The notes under the pieces were generated by a model. It did not search any database. It worked only from the letters and a program-made list of their open reading frames with translations, and had not been told where the DNA came from. The position numbers and the translations under genes were made by a program. Shown here in pieces: positions 57,918 to 64,000 of a stretch of 64,000 bases of DNA (its first letter is position 1; each line of letters starts with the position of its first letter). This stretch comes from Rhododendron vialii. Lineage: Eukaryota; Streptophyta; Magnoliopsida; Ericales; Ericaceae. The stretch lies in the NCBI RefSeq assembly GCF_030253575.1, contig NC_080561.1:12448001-12512000 (forward strand), written 5' to 3'.

Positions 57918-58246
57918 CACTGGTCTCAGACTAAGATTACACACACTACTCATGCCATGTTGACAAAGCTAGTTTTGATTCTTGTAGGAGTAATATTCTC
58001 ACTGGCACATGGCCACAAGTTTCAACCGCCACCACCATCCTCAGTCCCCCACCAACTCCTCCCCTCCCTTCGCTGTCCGCTCACAATTGCATGCAGAGGA
58101 GTTGGCGGGGCAATAATTGGGATATGGTGCTAACGGTTGAAACTTGTGGCCATATGCCGGTCCGAATATTACTCCTATAAGAACCAAAATCAGCTTTGTC
58201 TACATGACATGACTAATGGTGTACGTGTAGTCTTGTCCTGTACCAC
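57918..58246. mobile_element. Long-TIR foldback element (about 330 bp)
   Basis: Inverted arms of more than 100 bp: TCATGCCATGTTGACAAAGC, TTGTAGGAGTAATATTC, CATGGCCACAAGTTTCAACC and their complements. The central ~80 bp is GC-richer and unpaired. Confidence 0.82.
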
Positions 58247-58757
58247 ATGTTCATGAATAAAGAACGTACACATTCACATATAATGATATATACACTGATG
58301 GGCGCGCTTGAAGATAAATCAAGACAATTATACTAAATTATTGACTATTATTTTCAGCAGGTAACAAATCACGCAATATTGTGGGACACTACTAAATTAC
58401 CTTCAGTATAAATAAGCGTGGGATCACATTTAATTACGAGGAATATAATGCCGTGTTTCATTTTATGTGTATCCCTTAATTTTTCTTGTTAAATAGAGTG
58501 TGGTAACAAAATATTGTATCAAGACCTTAATTATAGTTATTATCATGATATTGCATGTGTGTCCATTATGGTTCTTAATTATTTTGAAAAAAAATATAGA
58601 GAGGAGATAGAGCGTGGATCACTTTATGCATGTGTGTCCACTTTAGATTTTCGTTGCCTTAAGTAACTTTTGATAATTTGTCACTTTCTTGATTTTTCTC
58701 TCTCTCTCTTACATAAAGGAATCAGAAAAGTAATATAAGATTAACGCAAAGCTTGTA

Positions 58758-58947
58758 CTCCATCCGTTCTAATTTGTTTGTTCATTACAGAAATTCTGTC
58801 AATTTATTGACTTAAAGACTTTGGGTTGATACAAAGGGGTAAAATTGGAACTTTTGCTTTTGGTGGTTTCTAATTTGAAAAAGTTGCAAACAATTTGGAA
58901 CGGTCCAAAAAAAAAAAAATGAGCAAACAAATTGAGATGGAAGGAAT
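58758..58947. mobile_element. Stowaway-like MITE
   Basis: Left end TACTCCATCCGTTCTAATTT, right end AAATTGAGATGGAAGGAATA, TA flanks. Diverged from the other two. Confidence 0.8.
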
Positions 58948-59155
58948 AATAGTTAAAAAACAAAACAAAACAAAATAAAATAAAGTAATTTTTTTTCTAC
59001 ACGGTAGGATATGAGTAGTTTGCTAGCGAGAGTGGTTACTACAAACTACAAAGGGGTGGATCGCTGTTCCATCAGCTCCACCGCGCAACCAATTTACTAA
59101 CTCAAACCCAAGGAGGATGGAGAAAGATCAACCAAGGTCTAAATAATAAAAAATA

Positions 59156-59392
59156 TTCCCTCTGTCCCAATTTACTTGTTTCAATTCTATTTTAACCGGA
59201 TAAAAAAATTAGTGTTATCTTTAAATTGGTAATGAATTTTATATCCAATATGGATCTTGTTTGATAGATTTCGATTTATTCTATAATACAATGTTTTTCA
59301 AAATCACCTAAAACATTATAAATTGCAAGATATAATCAATTAAAAAATGACACGAATCCTAAAAAGTAACAACTAAATTGGGACGGAGGGAG
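59156..59392. mobile_element. Stowaway-like MITE upstream of the CYSTM gene
   Basis: TTCCCTCTGTCCCAATTTAC at the left and TAAATTGGGACGGAGGGAG at the right, TA at both sides. Lies about 170 bp before the CYSTM TATA box. Confidence 0.88.
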
Positions 59393-59522
59393 TAGTAGTT
59401 TAAGCCAGCTGTGGCGAACTATTTGTTGACTTCTAGTGTGTAAATTCCGCGGTTAAGATAAGCTTTTTATATTCTGAAAATCTTATTTTTTTACTTAATA
59501 ATAAGCAGTATCACCGTCCAGT

Positions 59523-59570
59523 CCACGTCATCAAGTATTCTCGAACTTTCTTGTGTTGTGCCTATATAAA
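59523..59570 (+). promoter_or_regulatory. Core promoter of the CYSTM gene
   Basis: TATATAAA at 59563-59570. About 35 bp upstream, CCACGTCA (59523-59530) has an ACGT core like that of bZIP/ABRE-type stress elements. The predicted leader (about 59595-59677) is pyrimidine-rich. Confidence 0.65.
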
Positions 59571-59677
59571 GACCCTCCTCCTTTGTTTCTCAATCTCCTA
59601 ATCAATAATTATTTCTCTACTTTTTTTCCCCCTTCTTGCTCGCTCTTAAATCTTTTGTCTCTTACTCTGTCGCAGCG

Positions 59678-59749
59678 ATGAGTGATCCCAAGTATGCTTA
59701 TCCTTATCCTGCTCAAGGTTACCCTGCTCAAGGTAAACCTCCCAAAACT

Positions 59750-59797
<48 letters not shown>

Positions 59798-61640
59798 TAT
59801 GCTATGAATAATTGGATTGTGTAGGACAATTTTTTGGTTTATTATCATGTGTAATGGTAGTAGCATTAAAACTGAAACGATACCCGATATTTGACCTATA
59901 CCGATACGCATCGTACCAATAGAAAAATTGGTACCTAGGTTAGTACACTATTCAGAACCTTGCTGATCTCAATAGATATGAGATAAATTTTGCATTGCAA
60001 AAAGTGGGTATTGTGTTTGGATTTTGGAGGATTGGTGAAATAAAGTACTGTAATTCAGTTGTAGATGGTGGGATAAAAAAAAAAAAAAAGGTGAGCCATT
60101 TCTCACTTGATCTCCTCAATTTTTTTTATTTTTTTTTTGGGATAAGATTTGGTGAAAAAGGAGAAGAACTTATTTAAAAGTTCAATTTTTGTATTTTATT
60201 CTTCATATTTTACCAAAATATTCAATCCAAATGAATGATTTAACTAGAAATCATAATCTCTTTTTTTTCCTTTTCTTATGAAATCTCTCTATCTAAGGGG
60301 CTCTTATACTCTATGCCCCCTATTATTTCCGATTGAACTTTATTTTATCCTCTGCTCAATCTAGGGTCAGGTCCTTCTAGTTTTATGGTATTTGAATGTA
60401 CTCTTAAACCCGTGCTCTTTTGTTCCAAATTGCTTAGTCTTTTTTCACTATTTTTTTTTTTACGGAATTTTTCACTTTTTGAGACCTTAAAAAAAATGTC
60501 TATATCTTTTAATTGATGATATTTTTTTACTTCCTTTATGAATCTTATTTAATAGATCTCATTTAGTTTTACTTGGCCCTTTTTGGCTAAATAAGTCAAT
60601 TGGCTTATTTTTGAAAATTGATATTCGCGCTCTTTTTTTGATACTGGCGCTTTACTTTGTTCATGAAGTTACTCATAACTTTACGTTCAAAGTGGAGCGC
60701 CAGAATAAAAAAAGTGAGCGCAAATATCAATTTCTTTATTTTTTTGGTCTTTTAAAAAAAAATTGCATTTGTTACTTTCGCATCAAATTTTCTTTTAAGA
60801 ATGGCAGAATCGAAGCCAATTGACTCAGAGTGAGCCGTCAGTGGAGAATCGGTAGCCACCCAGTCAGTGGCCGCAGCAAAGTTGATGTTGAAAAGTCGAG
60901 ATTTATAGGGTGTGAGAATTTTTTTTTAAGGAAAATGGAGCTGTTGGTAAGAATGGAAGATGACAAAAAAGCAAAAATTTATATGTGCTAAAGTAACTTT
61001 ATTTATAATAATTATTATTATTTTGGTCAAGAGAGAGAAGATGTGCTAAATTACGTTGAAAAGTGTTAAAAAAAAGTTAATCAAAAACTGTTAATATTCT
61101 TGCATTATCGACAACCAAATGAAACTTTCAAAAGCCTAGCCAAATTTTTAATGGGCAAAAAGACCGATAACATTTTAAAATTCCACTCTTTTAAATTGCC
61201 GATTGCAAATTTTCGGTATTTAATTGCAAATTTTCTTTCTGTGGGTAAATCGTTGGAATAAGTATAATTTTGGGTGCAGGTAATTATTATCAAGGGCCAC
61301 CAGTGATGGCACCACCCCAGTATGCAGCTCCGCCGAGAAAGGAAACTGGTTTCCTACAGGGATGGTATGTACTGTATCATTTTTGGATTCTAAAAAATTT
61401 TTGTGCATAATTTTTAGAATTACTCTTATATCGATTGGAAAATTTATTAAATTTTAAATTTGTGGGGAAAACATTAAAATTTTGTGCATAATTTTTAGAA
61501 TTATTTTCGTCTTCCGTAAAAATTTTCCCCAAATTTCTAATTTGAATTGTTGTTTTGTGAATTGCAGCCTTGCAGCTTTGTGTTGCTGTTGCCTTCTGGA
61601 CGAGTGTTGCTGTGACCCCTCTGTTTTTTGTGTGTTCTAA
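59678..61640 (+). CDS. CYSTM (cysteine-rich transmembrane module) peptide, 70 aa, three exons
   Basis: Exons 59678-59732, 61280-61364 and 61568-61640 join in phase across GT-AG introns into 70 residues. The N terminus (MSDPKYAYPYPAQGYPAQ, residues 1-18) and middle (GPPVMAPPQYAAPPRKE) form the Pro/Tyr/Gln-rich soluble part. The C terminus (GCLAALCCCCLLDECCCDP, then SVFCVF) is the CYSTM module: clustered cysteines in a short hydrophobic helix. CYSTM peptides are small tail-anchored membrane proteins of eukaryotes. In plants they are linked to stress tolerance and, for the WIH members, to germline initiation. Length, splice sites, TATA box, leader and an AATAAA after the stop all look normal, so I take it as a working gene. 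Which paralogue it is cannot be settled from sequence. The first intron (1547 bp) is long for such a small gene. Confidence 0.93.
59752..59793 (+). repeat. (CT)n microsatellite in CYSTM intron 1
   Basis: About 42 bp of CT starting 19 bp after the 5' splice site. The rest of the intron (to 61279) has no gene; T-rich tracts occur. Confidence 0.95.
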
Positions 61641-61666
61641 TTAATTAAGTGCCTCCTTGTGATTAA

Positions 61667-61672
61667 AATAAA
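61667..61672 (+). terminator. Polyadenylation signal of the CYSTM gene
   Basis: AATAAA 27 bp after the stop codon, in A/T-rich DNA. Near-upstream element by position; the cleavage site is not visible. Confidence 0.5.
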
Positions 61673-61862
61673 TAAGTACCAGATTAGGTTTTTCCAGATT
61701 TTTTCCCTTCGTTTCTTTGTCATTTTTATTTCTAGTAATGATTACATATGTAGTTTTTAAATATTGTAATTTTAGTGAATGAAGTTTTACTAATGAACAA
61801 GTTTCTGGCTATAAACGCTCCGGCCTTGTTCAGTTGCACGGAAAGGATGAGAAAGGACAAGA

Positions 61863-62512
61863 AAATCAATTTTCCCGAATGTAGGACTCATAATTTCAAT
61901 TTTTCTACTGGTAAACACTTTTATAAAAAATAGGTCTTGCCAAAAAGAAAGAAGTTTTGTTTTCAAAAAAAGTTGTAGGATTCACATCTTCAACTTTTGT
62001 ACTAGTAAACACTTTCCTAAAAAATAGGTTTTGCCAAAAGGAAGGAAGTCTTAAAGCATCTCCAATGGGAGATGTCAATTCCTATGTGGACATCTTAACA
62101 ATAAAAATTGACATCAAAATTCGAGCCAATCTAATTGTCTTCTTTGATGCCAAATACACGTGGATTTGAAGGCAAGCCTTCTCATGCTAACTTTGACAAT
62201 CACTCTCCTCCATGCCAAATTTTAAAAAATGACCATTTGTATTTTGACACAAGGGTTGGAGAGGGATAATTTGATGTCAAATAAATAGAATTTGACATAA
62301 GGGTTGGAGAGGAGGTTTTGATGTCAAATTGGAAATGCCAAAATGTCACATCAGCCTTCAAAAAAAATTGACATCTCTAATTTGATGTCAATGGTTAGAG
62401 ATGCTCTTATTTTCAAGAAAAATTGTAGGACTCGTAATTTCAATTTTTCCACCGGTAAACACTTTCTTAAAAAATAGGACTTGTCAAAAAGAAGGAAGTC
62501 TTGTTTTCCTCC
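61863..62512. repeat. Three ~100-bp direct repeats, the last two split by a MITE
   Basis: GTAGGACTC, TCAATTTTTCTAC, GGTAAACACTTT, AAAAAATAGG and AAAGAAGGAAGT recur at 61880, 61977 and 62426. The element at 62054-62406 sits between the second and third repeat. Confidence 0.8.
62054..62406. mobile_element. PIF/Harbinger-like MITE (353 bp)
   Basis: Ends AAGCATCTCCAATGGG and complement GAGCATCTCTAACC, flanked by TTA at 62051-62053 and 62407-62409. It is nested in a tandem repeat, so the empty site can be inferred from the neighbouring unit. Confidence 0.8.
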
Positions 62513-62717
62513 GTGATTTATTGTCAATAGAACACAAAAAGGAAAATCAATCATATTATTTTTTCCTTTAAGTCACTTCACTTTTTCTTGGCATCCGCTT
62601 ATATAGAAAAAAGAAGTAACAAGCTGATCTACGTACCACATTCACTTTTTGACAACTTTCCTCTATCGATTTTTTTGAACAACTGGCCGTTCAGGTTTCT
62701 CAAAAAAAAATACTTTT

Positions 62718-62875
62718 TAAAAAAGAAGATAATTTTAAAATTAAAAATTATGTATTTACGCAAATAATTTTTCTACCAATATGGATCTTGTTTGATAGAT
62801 CTCATTAAGATCTTTTAAACGGTGCAAAAAAATTTTAAAAAATATTTTTCATTTTTATTATATTTGAGTTTGAAA
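62718..62875. repeat. Dispersed repeat (copy of 44750-44905)
   Basis: Shares ATGTATTTACG, GATCTTGTTTGATAGAT and GATCTTTTAAACGGTG with 44750-44905 in the same order and orientation. Confidence 0.75.
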
Positions 62876-63059
62876 TTCAAACATTTTAAAAAAGAATACT
62901 TTTTTTTTTTTAAGTGGAACACCAATCTCATGCAACATTTTCAACAATTGAACAGAGTTTTTGAGATTTATCCAATGCTGGTTTGGTGATTTTTCCAGTG
63001 CTGTAATTAGTGATTGGTATTTTCTATTTTAACGGTCTTGCAACTGGACAAGTTAAAAT

Positions 63060-63651
63060 GAACTCGGGGAAAGTGCTAGTCTGAGCGTGCTCGCCTCCAT
63101 GTTATACCCAAAATGACGCTGTTTTGGAGCAGTTTTGGATACACACTTATAGCCCCCAAGGACCCTATTTGGTGCACACACTCAATTCCCGTTTTAGGTT
63201 TTTGGGTTGATGTAGTGAAACTCCAATGAAAGAAGTCTACCGAAGGCCCTTGCTGTCCAATAAAAATCGAAAAATGGGTAAAGTGGGGTTCCGAATGGTT
63301 AATGGAAAAATGGAAATATGAGTAATGGAAAAATGGGTTCGGAATGGTTATCCTTCCACTGCGTAGAAAACATACTAAGCTAATTGATCACAAAAAAAAA
63401 AAAGAAAAAAAAAATTACCATCTGGCATATCCTTCCACTGCCCCCATGAACGGATAAAGTTAAAAACTATGGGGTTGGAATGATTTATCTAACTTAGGTG
63501 TTTGAAATGATTTAATTACGTTTCAGTTAGGTATGCACCAAATAACGGCCTTGAGGGCTAAAAAGGTGTATTCAAAATTGTCCCAAAACGGCATCATTTT
63601 AGGGCATAACGCGGAGGCTAGCACGTTCGGGCTAACACCTTCCCCGAGTCC
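63060..63651. mobile_element. MULE-type non-autonomous element, ~120-bp terminal inverted repeats
   Basis: Left arm GAACTCGGGGAAAGTGCTAG...TATTTGGTGCACA (63060-63180) is the inverted partner of 63532-63651. Flanks AGTTAAAAT (63051-63059) and AGTTGGAAT (63652-63660) agree at seven of nine positions, fitting the 9-bp duplication of Mutator-like elements. The 350-bp interior has no coding capacity. Confidence 0.8.
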
Positions 63652-63734
63652 AGTTGGAATATTCAACTTCAACACCTCCGGAGGCCTTCAACTTGTACTT
63701 CTGGTGTGTTGTACTAAATGCATTCTTTTTTAAA

Positions 63735-64000
63735 GGATGCCGCTATTCGCAGCCCTTTATTTTCTTCCGTAGCTCACTACATTTCGGTAAATGGTTGTTG
63801 AAAATCATAAATAACATTTCGGTAAATTGCTGTTGAAAACAAGATTATATTTCGGTAACTACATGTCGAAAATATGTTCAACTTTCGGTAAACAACTGCC
63901 GAACATGCATTTTCGGTAAACATCTGTTGAAAAAAATATTATATTTCGGTAATTGGATGCTGAAAATATATCTCAATTTCGGTAACTAACTGTCGAGTAT
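63735..64000. mobile_element. hAT-like MITE, inverted second copy (cut by window end)
   Basis: Starts CCGCTATTCGCAGCCCTTTA and repeats ATTTCGGTAA with CTGTTGAAAA. It is the reverse complement of the element at 43415-43736, and its far end lies outside. Confidence 0.85.

Noticed and set aside
1..64000. tRNA, rRNA, riboswitch or bacterial-type operon
   Set aside because: I saw no tRNA cloverleaf with matching boxes and no rRNA text. The sequence is plant nuclear DNA with spliced genes.

Overview
The window is a stretch of AT-rich nuclear DNA from a flowering plant, almost certainly a eudicot. The evidence is GT-AG introns, plant transposon families (Copia, LINE, MULE, Stowaway, hAT-like and PIF-like MITEs, solo LTRs), long GA/CT microsatellites, a plastid psbC fragment, and plant-specific gene families (Pol V largest subunit, GRF zinc finger, PDR-type ABC transporter, CYSTM). 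The species cannot be fixed from sequence alone. Most of the window is repeat graveyard. Only one host gene is clearly intact: a three-exon CYSTM peptide gene at 59678-61640.

Layout. (1) 1-11483: a mobile-type gene combining an HMG-box-like exon, a conserved plant mobile-type domain, an acidic linker and an Ulp1/C48 cysteine-protease domain is present twice, head to head. The two 2.65-kb arms (6-2659 and 7968-10648) are roughly 97-98% identical and carry the same antisense fragment of chloroplast psbC. The spacer holds a dead LINE and a truncated Copia polyprotein. (2) 11.8-32.9 kb: a mosaic built around a ~133-136 bp repeat that recurs in seven clusters, all in the same orientation, with single-copy blocks (called A-E here) that recur in conserved order. 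Embedded are two degraded GRF-zinc-finger/transmembrane genes (the second at 34.6 kb, just outside), an intact 206-codon endonuclease/exonuclease/phosphatase-like ORF with a TATA box, a degraded 3' half of NRPE1 (RNA polymerase V largest subunit) and a nearly complete MULE transposase. (3) 33.1-42.3 kb: a PDR/ABCG transporter fragment, tandem duplications, microsatellites and two neighbouring probable solo LTRs. (4) 43.1-58.3 kb: MITEs, foldback elements and a 3-kb unit present three times in direct order. (5) 58.7-64.0 kb: Stowaway elements, the CYSTM gene, and further MITEs including one with long terminal inverted repeats.

How it works together: there is no operon or pathway here. The main biological story is accretion and decay. 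Mobile-element genes, captured host-gene fragments and organelle DNA were duplicated together and then eroded. Several nonsense codons are TAG or TAA where related proteins have glutamine (CAG or CAA), the pattern expected from deamination of methylated cytosine.
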